Shown here one piece after another: positions 27,009 to 36,880 of a stretch of DNA of 64,000 nt. Each line of letters opens with the position of its first letter. The stretch's first letter is position 1. The position numbers and the translations under genes were made by a program. The stretch comes from Pseudomonas sp. C1C7 (GTDB taxonomy: Bacteria > Pseudomonadota > Gammaproteobacteria > Pseudomonadales > Pseudomonadaceae). Location: assembly GCF_013359595.1 (NCBI RefSeq), contig NZ_JABFMP010000026.1:1-64000 (forward strand), given 5' to 3'. Below the pieces are notes generated by a model. That model did no database searches, had not been told where the DNA came from, and saw only the letters and a list, made by a program, of their open reading frames with translations.

Positions 27009-29897
27009 TTAGAGCAATGCGCTGGCCAGCAGATCTTCCAGGCTCATCGGCTTGGCGAAGTAGTAACCCTGGGCCTGCCCCGCGCCCATTTCCCGCAGCA
27101 GGTCCAGGGTCAGTTCGTCCTCTACCCCTTCGGCCACCACGCTCAAATCCAACGACTCGGCCATGCGCACGATGGCCCGTACGATGGCGCGGCTGCGGGG
27201 GCTGCTGGTGAGTTCGAGGATGAACGACTTGTCGATCTTCAAGCCGCTGAACCGGTACTGGTGCACGTAACTCAGGGACGAGAATCCGGCGCCGAAGTCG
27301 TCGAGCACCACCGACATGCCGTTATCGGCCAATTGCTGCATGGTCAGGCGGGCGATGGCCGGTTCCGCCACCAGCGCGCCTTCGGTCAATTCCAGGCAGA
27401 TCCGCGAAGGCTCGACCCCGTGTCGCGCCAGCAGCGCCAGCACTTCGCCGGCGAATTCCGGGCGGGCCATGCTGTAGCTGGAGCAATTGACGTGCACCGC
27501 CGGCCAGTTGGCGTGCTCGGGCTGGGCGAGGATCACCGCGATGCGGGTGAGCATGTACAGGTCCAGTCGACCGATCAGGCGCAGACCCTCGACGTCCGGC
27601 AGAAACTCGCCCGGCGCGATCACCCGGCCGCCCGGCTGGTGCCATCGAATCAAGGCTTCGAGCGCCACCAGTTCACCGGTTTCCAGACTGACGATCGGCT
27701 GGAAGTACGGCAGCAACTCATCGGTGCGCTTGAGCGCATTGCGCAACGCCCCTTCACGCTCGACCTGATCGGACACCTCACGCCGCACTTCCTGATTGAA
27801 CACCGCGTAGCTGTCGCGCCCGGCACTCTTGACCCGGTACATCGCCGCATCGGCATCGCGCAGCAGGTCGGCCGGCTCGTTGTGAAACTGGCTGTCGGCA
27901 CTGACGATACCGACGCTGCAGGAAGAAAAGACCTGATGGCCATTGATGAAGAATGGCAGGTCGAACGCCGCGAGGATCCGCTCGCCGATTTCAATCAGCG
28001 TCTCCAGCGAAGCCTCCGGCGCCAGCACCGAGAATTCATCGCCGCCCAGCCGCGCCAGCATGTCGGTTTCCCGCAGGCAACTGCGCAGACGGTGAGCGGC
28101 GTGCATCAACAGCAGGTCGCCAAAATGATGGCCGAAGCTGTCGTTGACCATCTTGAAACGGTCCAGGTCGATGAACATCACCGCCAGTTGCCCGCCCTCG
28201 CTTTCGAACCGCGCCCAGGCCTGATTCAGGCGCTGTTGCAGGTAGGTGCGGTTGGCCAGCCCCGTCAGGGCATCGTGGGAGTTTTCGTGCTGCAACTTGG
28301 CGTTGGCGTGGTCCAGTTCGCGGGTACGGTTCTGCACCCGGGCTTCGAGCTTGAGATTGGCGGCATGGATCGCTTCGGCGGCGGTACGGCGTGACAACGC
28401 GGTGTCGATGTGCCGCGATACGAAGGTCAGCAGTTCCTGGTCGCGCTGGCTGTAGCTGACCTGCGCGGTGTAGCTTTGCACCGCCAGTACGCCTCGCACG
28501 CTGTCGCCATCGAACAGCGGAATGCCCAGCCAGGAGTGAGAGCGGAATGCCTCCTCGATTTCGATTTCCCCCTGTTCGGACAGGCGACCCGCCTCGTCGA
28601 AGTCGACCAGGCACGGCCGACGCTGGCGGATCACGTACTCGGTCAGGCCCCGGCGCCCACGCCGCGCTGCCGGGCGCACGGTCTGGCGCTCATCGACGTA
28701 ATAGGGAAAGGTCACTTCGGTGGTCGCGTCGTCGAACATCGCGATGTAGAAGTTCTGCGCGAACAGCAGATCGCCGACGATGCCGTGCAGGGTCTGGAAG
28801 AACTCGGTCATATCCCCTGGCTGGCTCGACAGTTCGGCGATCTGGAACAAGGCGTTTTGCAGATGCTCGGCGCGCTCGCGTTCGGCCACTTCCTGGCGCA
28901 GCGCGTCGTTGACCGCTGACAGCTCCAGGGTGCGGCGCATCACGGTCTGCTCCAGGTCCTCGCGGTGCAGAATCCGGTCCAGGGCCATGGCCACGTGGCG
29001 CGAGACCACCAGGAACAGCGCACGGTCTTCGGCACTGTAGGTGCGCGACACCTCGTAGACCTGCATGGCGAGCATGCCGAACACTTCGTCCGAGGCGTTT
29101 TTCAGCGGTGCGCCCATCCAGAACTCGGGACGGTCGCCCACGCAGTAGAAACGGCCTTCGGCCTGGGCCTGGAGAATCCCGGCCGAATCGATCAGCAACG
29201 GCTGGCCGGACGTCAGCACCTGGCCGGTCAGCGACAGGCGATTGGGGTCCAGGTACTCGTAATTCGAGGATTCCAGGGCATCGACGTCGATTTTGTCGAC
29301 GTAGTACGGATAGTCGATTTTGTGGGTGTGCGGATCGTAAAGCGCCAGGTAGAAGTTTTCGGCGTCGATCAGGCTGGCCAGCAACTGGTGCACGCCGACC
29401 AGGAACACCGAACGGTCGCGGGTCGAGCTGGCCAGGTAGGTGATTTCATAGAGCACCCGCTGGGTGATCTGCGCGCGGGCCAGGGTGTTGGTCTGCACCT
29501 GAATGCCCAGGCGCTGGGCAAATTCGGCGAGCGCGGGTTCCGCCGCGTCATCGACGGGTGCGAGCAGCCAGCCGAGAACGCTTTCGCCCTTGCCGGTGGG
29601 CCAGCGCTGCAGGCGCCGGGTTCGGCAAAAGGCGTCGAATTCTTCATTGGAAATGCTCGCGGGCCACTGTCCCTGCGGATCGCCCTGTCCGACCAGATAC
29701 ATTTGTTCGCCGGCACGGTAAACGGCCCATGCCGTGGTATGGGGCCAGTTGCGCGCTGAGTCGAGCAGTTTTTCGATCTTGTCGTCGTTGCCGGCGTAAG
29801 CCACCGCGGCAGTCTCCGAATTCCCTATCAGTTGAGAGGCGACCAGATCGTCGCCGCTCGATTGCCGTGGCGAACCGGTCAATTGACGAAAACTCAT
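27009..29897 (-). CDS. GAF-GAF-GGDEF-EAL cyclic-di-GMP signalling protein
   Basis: A 962-residue cytoplasmic protein without membrane segments. Two GAF sensor domains lie at about 150-310 and 350-500, joined by helical linkers. The GGDEF domain is intact, with GGDEF at 618-622 and an inhibitory RxxD site (RETD) five residues before it, so diguanylate cyclase activity with product inhibition is expected. The EAL domain has EALIRW at 747-752 and all later catalytic motifs (LELTE, DDFGAG, IDKSF, VAEGVE), so it should also hydrolyse c-di-GMP. It probably switches between activities on a GAF ligand. GGAG precedes the ATG. Confidence 0.93.
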   Translation of the reverse strand: MSFRQLTGSPRQSSGDDLVASQLIGNSETAAVAYAGNDDKIEKLLDSARNWPHTTAWAVYRAGEQMYLVGQGDPQGQWPASISNEEFDAFCRTRRLQRWPTGKGESVLGWLLAPVDDAAEPALAEFAQRLGIQVQTNTLARAQITQRVLYEITYLASSTRDRSVFLVGVHQLLASLIDAENFYLALYDPHTHKIDYPYYVDKIDVDALESSNYEYLDPNRLSLTGQVLTSGQPLLIDSAGILQAQAEGRFYCVGDRPEFWMGAPLKNASDEVFGMLAMQVYEVSRTYSAEDRALFLVVSRHVAMALDRILHREDLEQTVMRRTLELSAVNDALRQEVAERERAEHLQNALFQIAELSSQPGDMTEFFQTLHGIVGDLLFAQNFYIAMFDDATTEVTFPYYVDERQTVRPAARRGRRGLTEYVIRQRRPCLVDFDEAGRLSEQGEIEIEEAFRSHSWLGIPLFDGDSVRGVLAVQSYTAQVSYSQRDQELLTFVSRHIDTALSRRTAAEAIHAANLKLEARVQNRTRELDHANAKLQHENSHDALTGLANRTYLQQRLNQAWARFESEGGQLAVMFIDLDRFKMVNDSFGHHFGDLLLMHAAHRLRSCLRETDMLARLGGDEFSVLAPEASLETLIEIGERILAAFDLPFFINGHQVFSSCSVGIVSADSQFHNEPADLLRDADAAMYRVKSAGRDSYAVFNQEVRREVSDQVEREGALRNALKRTDELLPYFQPIVSLETGELVALEALIRWHQPGGRVIAPGEFLPDVEGLRLIGRLDLYMLTRIAVILAQPEHANWPAVHVNCSSYSMARPEFAGEVLALLARHGVEPSRICLELTEGALVAEPAIARLTMQQLADNGMSVVLDDFGAGFSSLSYVHQYRFSGLKIDKSFILELTSSPRSRAIVRAIVRMAESLDLSVVAEGVEDELTLDLLREMGAGQAQGYYFAKPMSLEDLLASALL

Positions 29898-30023
29898 CAG
29901 CGCTCCATGAGCCAGAAACTGGCGATACTCTTTTACTGATTGTTAGCGATATGCCGGTGTCCTTTTCCTTTATAGCTTATGACAGTTTTTTTCAATCATT
30001 TTGTTTCCGCGGCATCCATCAAC

Positions 30024-30127
30024 TGTAGGAGCCGAGCTTGCTCGCGATGGAGGCAGGAACGCCGTGGCGCGTCACGTTTCCCGCGTTATCGTTGGCGACC
30101 ATCGCGAGCAAGCTCGGCTCCTACAGG
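30024..30127. repeat. REP inverted repeat pair
   Basis: TGTAGGAGCCGAGCTTGCTC and its inverse GAGCAAGCTCGGCTCCTACA face each other at the 3' end of the mechanosensitive channel gene. Confidence 0.85.
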
Positions 30128-30165
30128 GGGTCCGGTGTTGAGGCAAATGTTCAACGCCTGGAAAG

Positions 30166-31611
30166 TTACACCCGGCTACGCAGCCACTGCAGAAAGCCCT
30201 TTTTCTCGATGGCCTTGGGCTCTTCCTGCAGCAATGTCTGGGATATCTGCAAACGGAAGTCCACCAGCGCTCGCATCGCTTCGCTGATGTCATGCCGCGC
30301 TTCCACGCAGGGCCGGAAGTATTCCTTGTCGATCCGGTACAGATAGCAGAACGTCAGCGCGGCGAAATCCGCGGGCAAGGCCTTGCCCGAGACGATCCCC
30401 GCCTCGCCGATCACCTCCCCCGGCCCCATGCGCCCGGCTTCGAACTTCACGCCCGCGCGGCTGAGCGCCACCGTCACCACCCCCGACTCGATAATGTACA
30501 GATGCTCGCTGATCTCCCCGCCCGGGAGAATCATGTCCCCCGGCTGGAACGCCTGGCGGGTCATGTTCTTGCTGACGCTGTCCTTCTCTTCATCACTTAA
30601 GGTATTGGCGAAAATCGCCGAGTGATCCAGCAACGCCCGCGCCCGGGAATGGCGCACCGGTTCGTTGGTTTCCACCGTCGACAGCCAGTTGATGCCGGCC
30701 GCCAGCAAATGCCGGTACGCCAGGTCGAACAGCTGATTGCGCACCAGGCGCTTCTGATCCATGGAAATCACGAAGCCGCTGACCTCATATTCCACGCCAC
30801 CGCTGCCGGTGCTCTTGATCGTCACCTTGGGCGCCGGCTTGGTCAGCAGGATCCGGCAACCCTGGGCCGCCCGCTCCAGCGCATCGAACACCCGGTTCGG
30901 GCGCACATGGGGGCTGATCAGCAGACTGATGGACACCCCGAACATGTCGCTGGGCCGACTGAAGTTGGTGATCTTGGCCTTGGCCGCCATCGAGTTGGGA
31001 ATCACGATCATGCTGCCCTGGGAGGTCTGCAGGAAAGTGGCGCGCCAATCGATGTCGGTGACCCGGCCTTCGGTGCCGTCGATAGCGATCCAGTCATCGA
31101 TCTGATAGGGCTTGGTGGTGTTGAGGACAATTCCGGAAAACACGTCGCTGAGGGTGCTTTGCAACGCCAGGCCGACGATGATCGCCAAAGCGCCGGAGGT
31201 CGCCAGCACGCCCTTGACCGGCAGATTGAGCACATAGGCCAGCGCGGCAATCACCGCCACCAGAAAGATCACCGCGCCGAGCAGGTCCTGGATCAGCCGG
31301 CCGGTATGCCCGACCCGCTGCATCATTACCGCGCCGATCATCACCGTCAGCGTCCGCGCACCGAACAGCCACCAGCCGATCTGCAGCGCCGTGGCCGCCA
31401 TCTGCAACGGTACGCTGTCACCCGCGGGCGCCGGTTCCAGCGGGCTCAGGCCTTCATTGAACAGCAGCAGGCTGTACAGCAGGAAAATGACCAGGCGTAT
31501 CAGCACTTTCCAGTTGTGCCGCCGGGTGCTGATCAGCCGCCACATCACCGTATCGATCAGGATCAGGGCCAGGGCGCCGAGCAACGGGCTTTCAGTGAAC
31601 ATGGACAGCAT
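30166..31611 (-). CDS. MscS-type channel fused to a cyclic-nucleotide-binding domain
   Basis: A 481-residue inner-membrane protein. The first 150 residues hold about four membrane helices. The pore-lining helix (LATSGALAIIVGLALQSTLSD) and the MscS beta domain (about 180-240) follow. The C-terminus (about 340-455) is a CAP_ED domain, recognisable by FQPGDMILPGGEISEHLYII and the phosphate-binding GEVIGEAG. Such proteins form the bacterial cyclic-nucleotide-gated (bCNG) branch of the MscS superfamily; several are gated by cyclic nucleotides rather than tension. GGAGG lies six bases before the ATG. Confidence 0.9.
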   Translation of the reverse strand: MLSMFTESPLLGALALILIDTVMWRLISTRRHNWKVLIRLVIFLLYSLLLFNEGLSPLEPAPAGDSVPLQMAATALQIGWWLFGARTLTVMIGAVMMQRVGHTGRLIQDLLGAVIFLVAVIAALAYVLNLPVKGVLATSGALAIIVGLALQSTLSDVFSGIVLNTTKPYQIDDWIAIDGTEGRVTDIDWRATFLQTSQGSMIVIPNSMAAKAKITNFSRPSDMFGVSISLLISPHVRPNRVFDALERAAQGCRILLTKPAPKVTIKSTGSGGVEYEVSGFVISMDQKRLVRNQLFDLAYRHLLAAGINWLSTVETNEPVRHSRARALLDHSAIFANTLSDEEKDSVSKNMTRQAFQPGDMILPGGEISEHLYIIESGVVTVALSRAGVKFEAGRMGPGEVIGEAGIVSGKALPADFAALTFCYLYRIDKEYFRPCVEARHDISEAMRALVDFRLQISQTLLQEEPKAIEKKGFLQWLRSRV

Positions 31612-31735
31612 CGAATACCTCCAGCGCAGCCCAATGACCGGCCGTCGATCAAATCGACAGTCCGGTCAATGAATTCTTCTGCCCTTGAAGCATAGTCAGC
31701 GCCGTCGTAAACAGAATGCGCGATTCATCCGCTGC

Positions 31736-31948
31736 TCACGCCCTGAGCTTTAACACGCGCATCAGCCTGGATACAAGGCCTCGAACCGGGCAAGCCCTGG
31801 CACCCTCTGTCAGCTGCGCACGGGCCGGCTCGTTGAACGAAAGGCCCATCAACTGGGGCAGCAGAAAGCCGCTTTCGAATTCGCTGTGCGCCTGGCTGGC
31901 ACTGTCGGCTCGAAGGGTTTCGGCGCAGAAATCGGTGGTCTCGAACAT
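31736..31948 (-). CDS. Small hypothetical protein
   Basis: A 70-residue protein beginning MFETTDFCAETLRADS. It has no signal peptide or membrane helix; the C-terminus is basic (RGLVSRLMRVLKLRA) and possibly amphipathic. GGGAG lies at suitable distance before the ATG, and the frame is also open upstream. I do not recognise a family with confidence. It lies alone between the channel gene and a hairpin repeat. Confidence 0.45.
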   Translation of the reverse strand: MFETTDFCAETLRADSASQAHSEFESGFLLPQLMGLSFNEPARAQLTEGARACPVRGLVSRLMRVLKLRA

Positions 31949-32090
31949 GAGGAATCTCCCGCGATTGAAGCCTGCTGCGATGACCCGCACGGTCATTCGC
32001 TTCTGGAGCCAGTTTCACCGCAACAGTTGGAACGGGGAATGGACAGGAATGTCATGGCTCCATTGCCGCCAACGAAACAATCGCCTCCCC

Positions 32091-32175
32091 TGCAGGAGCT
32101 GCCGCAGGCTGCGGTCTTTTGATTTTGCTTTTAAAAGACAAGATCAAAAGATCGCAGCCTTCGGCAGCTCCTGCA
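32091..32175. repeat. Hairpin repeat of the GATCTTTTGATC family
   Basis: TGCAGGAGCTGCCG at the left end and CGGCAGCTCCTGCA at the right end are exact complements. An inner stem GCTGCGGTCTTTTGAT pairs with ATCAAAAGATCGCAGC. It lies 15 bases beyond the LysR stop, so it probably terminates that transcript. Confidence 0.75.
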
Positions 32176-32190
32176 TTAGAGACGGTGGTG

Positions 32191-33105
32191 TCAGGAGGTT
32201 TTGTCGGCTTGCATCGCCGGATGCTCACGCAACCGGTCAACGATGTAGTCGACAAAACTGCGCACGCGCATCGACGCCTTGAGCCTTTCGCGGTAGACCA
32301 CCTGCACCGGCAACGCCGGCAACTCATAGGCTTGCAGCACCCTGCGCAGGCGTCCGCCATGCAGATAGTCGTACAACGGATAACTCAGGCAGCGCATCAA
32401 CCCGGCGCCATGGGCCGCGGCGTCGATGGCGCCCTGCACTGTGGCGCAACTCAGTACCGAGCGTGCCTTGACGGTCAAGGGTTCCTGCTGACGCTGGAAC
32501 GCCCAATTGACCTGATTCTGGCTGGCCTGCGTGGCGATCAGGCGATGATGCTTGATGTCTTCGGGCTCCATGGGTTCACCGTGGGCTGCCAGGTATTTGG
32601 GGCTGGCGCAGACGATCGATCGGACGTGCCCGACAGAGCGGGCAATCAGCGACGAACTGGGCAGGTGCCCCACCCATACCGCCACGTCGAGTGCTTCCTC
32701 GTTCATGTTGGGAAAGCGGTCATGGTATTGGGCGAAAAACCGGACGTGCGGATAGCTGTCCATATAGCCGGTGAGCAGCGGTCCCATGACATGGCGGCCG
32801 AACAACAGCGGCATCAGCACCCTCAGGTTGCCTTGCGCCTCGACGTGCAGGCCTTTGGCGGACGCCTCCGCCTGCTCGATTCCGTTGAGGATGCGCGTGC
32901 AATCGGCCATGAACGCCGCCCCGGCCTCCGTCAGCCGCACGCCGCGAGTGCTGCGCGACAACAGCGCGACGCCCAGCCGCGCCTCGAGACGGGCGATGGC
33001 GCGCGCGACAGTCGGCCCCGAGACATTGAGCCGACGCGCCGCCGAAGCCAGGCTTGGCCGCTCGGACAACGCTTCGAATATCTGTATTTCGCGATAACGA
33101 TCCAT
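32191..33105 (-). CDS. LysR-family transcriptional regulator
   Basis: A 304-residue LysR regulator. The N-terminal winged helix (residues 1-60) includes SLASAARRLNVSGPTVARAIARLEARLG, and a C-terminal effector-binding domain follows. The start shares one base with the preceding LysR stop (TGATG), so the two regulators are translated together. They are clearly paralogous at the N-terminus (MDRYREIQIFEA against MDRFQEMQIFMA). Targets are not evident; the GST upstream in the same direction is one candidate. Confidence 0.9.
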   Translation of the reverse strand: MDRYREIQIFEALSERPSLASAARRLNVSGPTVARAIARLEARLGVALLSRSTRGVRLTEAGAAFMADCTRILNGIEQAEASAKGLHVEAQGNLRVLMPLLFGRHVMGPLLTGYMDSYPHVRFFAQYHDRFPNMNEEALDVAVWVGHLPSSSLIARSVGHVRSIVCASPKYLAAHGEPMEPEDIKHHRLIATQASQNQVNWAFQRQQEPLTVKARSVLSCATVQGAIDAAAHGAGLMRCLSYPLYDYLHGGRLRRVLQAYELPALPVQVVYRERLKASMRVRSFVDYIVDRLREHPAMQADKTS

Positions 33106-34025
33106 CAGCCCTCGCCCCTGACATTCGCCTTGAGCGTTTCGTCATAGCCCAACCGGTCGACGAGAAAGTCCGCGAAGGTGCGCACTTTGGCCGGCACCCG
33201 GTTGCTCTTCTGGTAGACCACCTGTATGGGCAATGCCGGCGGCTCGAAGGCTTGCAGGACGATTTCCAGTTCGCCCCGGGCCACGTGCCGGGCCACTTGA
33301 TAGGACAACACCCGCGTGATGCCCCATCCCAGGCAGGCAATATTGATCGCCGCCTGATTGGCGGTGACAATCAGGCGCGGGTCAAAACGAAAGCTCAGCG
33401 TCTTGTCTCCCTCCATGAATTGCCAATCGCTGAGCAGGTGGCTGGCCGACGACATCACGATGTTGCCCGAACCCAGCGCCTGGGGATGATCGGGCCTGCC
33501 GTACTTCTCGAAATAGGCCGGAGCGGCGCAGACCACCTGGCGCACCTCGCCGACCTTGACGATGTTCAGGTTGGAGTCCTGCAGATGGCCGATGCGCACG
33601 GCTACATCAATGCCTTCATCGGCCATGTTGACCATGCGATCGACCAACAGGGCATTGAGGTGCACCGAGGGATACTGATCCAGATAATCGGTCAGGAGCG
33701 GCGCGATGTACGACTCGCCGAACATCACCGGCGCCGTCACCGTCAATTGTCCACGCGGCACCCGGTAGCTGCCGGCCGCGGCCTCCTCCGCTTCGTCGAT
33801 TTCGCTGAGGATGCGCCGGCAATCTTCCAGGTAACGTTGACCGGCTTCGCTCAGGTGCAGGCTGCGGGTGGTTCGCGACATCAACTGGGTGCCGATCCGC
33901 TCTTCCATCGCGGCAATGGCGCGGGTCACGCTGGGTGGCGAAATGTTCAGGCGGCGGGCCGCTGCGGCGAAGCCTTCCTCTTCGGCCACCGCCATGAAAA
34001 TCTGCATTTCCTGAAAGCGATCCAT
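33105..34025 (-). CDS. LysR-family transcriptional regulator
   Basis: A 306-residue LysR protein with a typical helix-turn-helix (FAAAARRLNISPPSVTRAIAAMEERIG) and periplasmic-binding-protein-like effector domain. I start at MDRFQEMQ, where the family alignment begins, although the frame is open 18 codons upstream. It is the first of a tandem pair whose coding sequences overlap by a single base. It lies downstream of the GST gene in the same orientation, separated by a strong hairpin. Confidence 0.9.
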   Translation of the reverse strand: MDRFQEMQIFMAVAEEEGFAAAARRLNISPPSVTRAIAAMEERIGTQLMSRTTRSLHLSEAGQRYLEDCRRILSEIDEAEEAAAGSYRVPRGQLTVTAPVMFGESYIAPLLTDYLDQYPSVHLNALLVDRMVNMADEGIDVAVRIGHLQDSNLNIVKVGEVRQVVCAAPAYFEKYGRPDHPQALGSGNIVMSSASHLLSDWQFMEGDKTLSFRFDPRLIVTANQAAINIACLGWGITRVLSYQVARHVARGELEIVLQAFEPPALPIQVVYQKSNRVPAKVRTFADFLVDRLGYDETLKANVRGEG

Positions 34026-34160
34026 TGGCGACCCTGAGTTGAGCGAGCGAGGTTTGAGCGGTATCCGCGGGCGAATCAATCGCCAGTATTGTCGGCCGTG
34101 ACGGCTTTCGCACGTTTGCGCATCGCTATTGGCTGTTTTAGGGGAGGAACTTCAACGTGC

Positions 34161-34191
34161 GGGGCCCGGCGAAATCTCATCGCCGGGCCCC
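34161..34191 (-). terminator. Perfect 12-bp GC-rich hairpin after the GST gene
   Basis: GGGGCCCGGCGA (34161-34172) is perfectly complementary to TCGCCGGGCCCC (34180-34191), with a seven-base loop. It begins ten bases beyond the GST stop. Neither strand shows a T tract, so it may be a weak terminator or an mRNA stabiliser. Confidence 0.5.
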
Positions 34192-34200
34192 GGGTTCACT

Positions 34201-34830
34201 TCAGGCTTGTTGCAAGCCGACAGCGGTGCGCTGCATGCCGACGAAACCTGGCAAGGCTTCGATGCTGCTCAGCCAGGCACGGATATGCGGATATTCGGTC
34301 AGCGCGACGTTGCCTTCCGGTGCATGGGCAATGTAGGTGTAGGCGGCGACGTCAGCGACGGTGGCCGTGTCTCCTGCGAGGAATTTGCCTTGCGCCAGTT
34401 CCTGCTCCATGACTTTGAGCAAGGCATGGGAACGGCTGATGACTTCATCGGCGTTGTACTTGGCGCCAAAAACGGTGATCAAGCGCGCCGTGGCCGGACC
34501 CGAACTGATCTGACCCGCCGCCACCGACAGCCAGCGCTGGACCTTCGCTTGCGCCAGTGGATCGCTCGGCAGCCATTGGCCATTGCCGTACTGGGCGGCG
34601 AGGTACACCAGGATGGCGTTCGAATCGGACAGCACGGTGCCGTTGTCATCGATCACCGGCACTTGTCCGAAGGCGTTGAGCGCCAGGAACTCAGGGGACT
34701 TGTGCGCGCCTTTCATCAGGTCGACGAACACCAGTTCGGCAGGCTGGCCCAGCAACGAAAGCATCAACTCGACACGATGCGAGTGGCCGGACAAAGGGTG
34801 ACGATAAAGTTTGATGGCGTTCTGGGACAT
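34201..34830 (-). CDS. Glutathione S-transferase
   Basis: A 209-residue cytosolic GST. The N-terminal thioredoxin-like domain (residues 1-80) starts [19 protein letters not shown] and contains the glutathione-binding [18 protein letters not shown] segment with the expected Ser. The C-terminal domain is all-helical. Such enzymes conjugate or reduce electrophiles. GGAG precedes the ATG by eight bases. A 21-bp palindrome about 103 bases upstream is shared with the flavo-iron-sulfur gene at 38932, suggesting joint control. Confidence 0.9.
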   Translation of the reverse strand: MSQNAIKLYRHPLSGHSHRVELMLSLLGQPAELVFVDLMKGAHKSPEFLALNAFGQVPVIDDNGTVLSDSNAILVYLAAQYGNGQWLPSDPLAQAKVQRWLSVAAGQISSGPATARLITVFGAKYNADEVISRSHALLKVMEQELAQGKFLAGDTATVADVAAYTYIAHAPEGNVALTEYPHIRAWLSSIEALPGFVGMQRTAVGLQQA

Positions 34831-34932
34831 GACGTACTCCGCTTTGACAAGGGTTCGACCCGGGGATCGCGTCGATGGCGCTATGGTCTCTCGCTACCGC
34901 AAACTGCGGAATCACCAGCTTTTACAATCCAG

Positions 34933-34953
34933 CATTTCAGCAGCTGAAACAGT
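34933..34953. promoter_or_regulatory. Shared LysR-type palindrome, copy 1 (upstream of GST)
   Basis: CATTTCAG-CAG-CTGAAACAGT contains the inverted repeat TTTCAG-N3-CTGAAA, which fits the T-N11-A form bound by LysR regulators. On the opposite strand it equals copy 2 at 39034-39054 at all 18 non-spacer positions. It lies 103 bp before the GST start codon and 154 bp before the acetolactate synthase start. Confidence 0.65.
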
Positions 34954-35106
34954 CGGGCCTTCACGGAGCGCACGCAGGCGACCAACGGTAAACCGGTCAA
35001 GGGCAATGGGACGATACTGGGCGGTGCAGTACCGATCAGGCATTCAGGTTTTGCGGGCAATCACGCAGGGCCTGTTCCCTTCCCGAAATCCGAGGTACCA
35101 ACCAAA

Positions 35107-36750
35107 ATGGCCAAGGCTGCCGATGTCGTTGTGCAATGTCTGGAAAACGAGGGCGTGGAGTTCGTGTTCGGAATTCCCGGCGAAGAGAACCTTGACCTGC
35201 TGGAGTCCCTGCGCAAGTCGCCCATCAAGCTGGTGCTGACCCGCCACGAACAATCCGCCGGTTTCATGGCTGCTACCTATGGCCGCCTGACCGGCAAGAC
35301 CGGCGTCAGCCTCTCGACCCTGGGCCCTGGCGCGACCAATCTGGTGACGGCCGGTGCTTATGCCTATCTGGGCGGCATGCCGATGCTGATGATCACCGGG
35401 CAGAAACCGATCAAGAAGTCCAAGCAGGGCCGGTTCCAGATCCTCGATGTGGTCGGCATGATGCAGCCACTGACCAAGTACACCCATCAACTGGCGTCCG
35501 CCGACAACATCCCCTCCCGGGTGCGCGAAGCCTTCCGCCTGTCCGAAGAAGAAAAACCCGGTGCCGTGCATCTGGAGCTGCCTGAAGACATTGCCGCCGA
35601 ACAGACTGAAAGCATGCCGATCCCGCCGAGTCTGGTCCGTCGTCCCCTGGCCGAGACCAAGTCCATCGAAGGCGCCGTGGAAAAGCTCAAGGCCGCCCGC
35701 AGCCCGATCCTGGTGATCGGCGCCGGGGCTAACCGCAAGATGACCTGCAAGGTGCTCAAGCAGCTGATCGACAACACCGGCATTCCGTTTGTGACCACGC
35801 AGATGGGCAAGGGCGTGGTGGACGAGCGCCACCCGCGCTTTCTCGGCAACGCCGCCCTCTCCGCCGGCGACTTCGTGCACCGCGCCGTGGAAGCCGCCGA
35901 CCTGATCGTCAACATCGGCCACGACGTGATCGAGAAACCGCCGTTCTTCATGGTCCGTGGCGGTACCGAGGTGATTCACATCAACTTCCGTTCGGCGGAA
36001 GTCGACCCGGTGTATTTCCCGCAGATCGAAGTGGTGGGCGACATCGCCAACGCCGTGTGGCAGATCGGCGAGGCGCTGCAAGTCCAGCCGCACTGGGATT
36101 TCAGCCGCCTGATGGCGATCCGCGAGGCCAACGAGGCGCAGATCATCGAGGGCGCCGACGACAACCGTTTCCCGATCTACCCGCAGCGTTTCGTTGCCGA
36201 CGTGCGTCGCGCCCTGCCCTCCGAAGGCATCGTCGCGCTGGACAACGGCATCTACAAAATCTGGTTCGCCCGCAACTACAAGGCCCACCGGCCAAACACC
36301 GTACTGCTGGACAACGCCCTGGCGACCATGGGCGCCGGCCTGCCGTCGGCGATGGCCTCACACCTGGTCTACCCCGACCGCCCGGTGGTCGCGGTGTGCG
36401 GTGACGGCGGTTTCATGATGAACAGCCAGGAACTGGAAACCGCCGTGCGCCTGAAGATGAACCTCACGGTGATCATCCTGCGCGACGACGGCTACGGCAT
36501 GATCCGCTGGAAACAGGCCAACATGGGCTTCACCGATTTCGGCCTGGACTACGGCAACCCGGACTTCGTCAAATACGCCCAAGCCTATGGTGCCAAGGGC
36601 CATCGGGTCGACAGCGCCGAAGGCTTCCTGCCGCTGCTGGAGCGTTGCATCGGCGAACCGGGGGTGCATGTGATCGATTGTCCGGTGGATTATTCGGAGA
36701 ACGACTTCATCCTCAACAGCGAGCTCAAGCGCAGGAGTGCGTTGGTCTGA
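35107..36750 (+). CDS. Acetolactate synthase large subunit (TPP enzyme)
   Basis: A 547-residue thiamine-diphosphate enzyme of the acetohydroxyacid synthase / AlsS type. The catalytic Glu lies in TRHEQSAGFMA (about residues 45-55). The central domain and the TPP-Mg motif GDGGFMMNSQELETA (about residues 430-445) follow. There is no small regulatory subunit gene nearby, unlike the biosynthetic IlvBH pair. This points to a stand-alone catabolic-type enzyme that condenses pyruvate to acetolactate, or a related TPP enzyme with another substrate. It is divergent from the GST. GAGG precedes the ATG. Confidence 0.87.
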   Translation: MAKAADVVVQCLENEGVEFVFGIPGEENLDLLESLRKSPIKLVLTRHEQSAGFMAATYGRLTGKTGVSLSTLGPGATNLVTAGAYAYLGGMPMLMITGQKPIKKSKQGRFQILDVVGMMQPLTKYTHQLASADNIPSRVREAFRLSEEEKPGAVHLELPEDIAAEQTESMPIPPSLVRRPLAETKSIEGAVEKLKAARSPILVIGAGANRKMTCKVLKQLIDNTGIPFVTTQMGKGVVDERHPRFLGNAALSAGDFVHRAVEAADLIVNIGHDVIEKPPFFMVRGGTEVIHINFRSAEVDPVYFPQIEVVGDIANAVWQIGEALQVQPHWDFSRLMAIREANEAQIIEGADDNRFPIYPQRFVADVRRALPSEGIVALDNGIYKIWFARNYKAHRPNTVLLDNALATMGAGLPSAMASHLVYPDRPVVAVCGDGGFMMNSQELETAVRLKMNLTVIILRDDGYGMIRWKQANMGFTDFGLDYGNPDFVKYAQAYGAKGHRVDSAEGFLPLLERCIGEPGVHVIDCPVDYSENDFILNSELKRRSALV

Positions 36751-36778
36751 TCGGCACGCTGCGCCGAACACAACATCC

Positions 36779-36870
36779 GTAGGAGCGAGGCTTGCCCGCG
36801 AAAGGGCCGGTACATTCAACATTGATGTTGGCTGATCTGGCGCCTTCGCGGGCAAGCCTCGCTCCTACAG
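36779..36870. repeat. REP inverted repeat pair
   Basis: GTAGGAGCGAGGCTTGCCCG and its inverse face each other between the convergent acetolactate synthase and flavo-iron-sulfur genes. Confidence 0.85.
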
Positions 36871-36880
36871 ATAGGTGGGT

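Noticed and set aside
31725-32018. Alternative 97-codon frame overlapping the small gene at 31736-31948
   Set aside because: Its composition (Arg/Ala/Pro-rich) is shadow-like and it lacks a ribosome binding site, while the other frame has GGGAG before an ATG.
35107-36750. ilvB/ilvI biosynthetic acetolactate synthase
   Set aside because: No small subunit or ilvC gene is nearby and the context is accessory, so a stand-alone enzyme is more likely.
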